The position numbers and the translations under genes are program-made. Shown one piece after another: positions 6,091 to 6,138 of a DNA stretch of 6,138 nucleotides. Position 1 is the first letter of the stretch. Each line of letters starts with the position of its first letter. Under the pieces are notes generated by a model, which saw only the letters and a program-made list of their open reading frames with translations, had not been told where the DNA came from and did not search any database. Source of the stretch: Rhizobacter sp. Lineage in GTDB: Bacteria; Pseudomonadota; Gammaproteobacteria; Burkholderiales; Burkholderiaceae. Location of the stretch: the NCBI GenBank assembly GCA_014379885.1, contig JACMKW010000341.1:1-6138 (forward strand), written 5' to 3'.

Positions 6091-6138
6091 GGCCGGTGCC
6101 TCGGGCGGGTCACTGAACGGGGCGAAATCCCGTGGTCG
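6091..6138. other. Downstream flank with short hairpins
   Basis: GAGGC at 6089-6093, overlapping the stop codon, can pair with GCCTC at 6098-6102. ACGGG at 6117-6121 can pair with CCCGT at 6129-6133. Neither has a T-run inside the window. The second may be part of a terminator or of nothing at all; the window ends too soon to decide. Confidence 0.25.

Overview
The window is high-GC DNA with strongly GC-biased third codon positions. The best taxonomic clue is the end of a proteobacterial UbiE. With the Ugd and the exopolysaccharide-type genes beside it, this suggests a betaproteobacterium, probably a Burkholderiales member of the Leptothrix/Rubrivivax/Methylibium kind. The placement is an inference from protein flavour, not from a database search. 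No RNA gene, CRISPR array, insertion sequence or integrase was seen.

Layout: (1) 1-216, the 3' end of ubiE (ubiquinone/menaquinone methyltransferase), a housekeeping gene entering from the left. (2) 220-1560, minus strand, a complete UDP-glucose 6-dehydrogenase (ugd), tail to tail with ubiE and only 3 bases between the stop codons. (3) 1561-1870, a divergent intergenic region with a nested inverted repeat. (4) 1871-2800, plus strand, a family 2 glycosyltransferase. (5) 2801-3067, an intergenic region with a very good sigma-54 promoter match (3013-3028) and, about 100 bases upstream, a short palindrome that could be an activator site. (6) 3068-4573, a lipoprotein with a long Ala-Pro stalk and a right-handed parallel beta-helix domain; part of the stalk is encoded by a perfect hexanucleotide tandem repeat. 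(7) 4605-4637, a strong intrinsic terminator. (8) 4780-6090, a second, paralogous beta-helix protein with an ordinary secretion signal, no lipobox and no stalk.

Taken together this looks like the edge of an exopolysaccharide locus. Ugd would supply UDP-glucuronate and the glycosyltransferase would add a sugar during repeat-unit assembly. The two exported beta-helix proteins, one membrane-tethered on a stalk and one free, are plausible polymer-binding or polymer-modifying proteins (lyase, epimerase or hydrolase-like). Their substrate and activity cannot be read from the sequence.

The most interesting elements are the tandem beta-helix pair with different anchoring and shared unexplained motifs, the sigma-54 promoter driving the lipoprotein copy, and the slippage-prone repeat that sets the stalk length.
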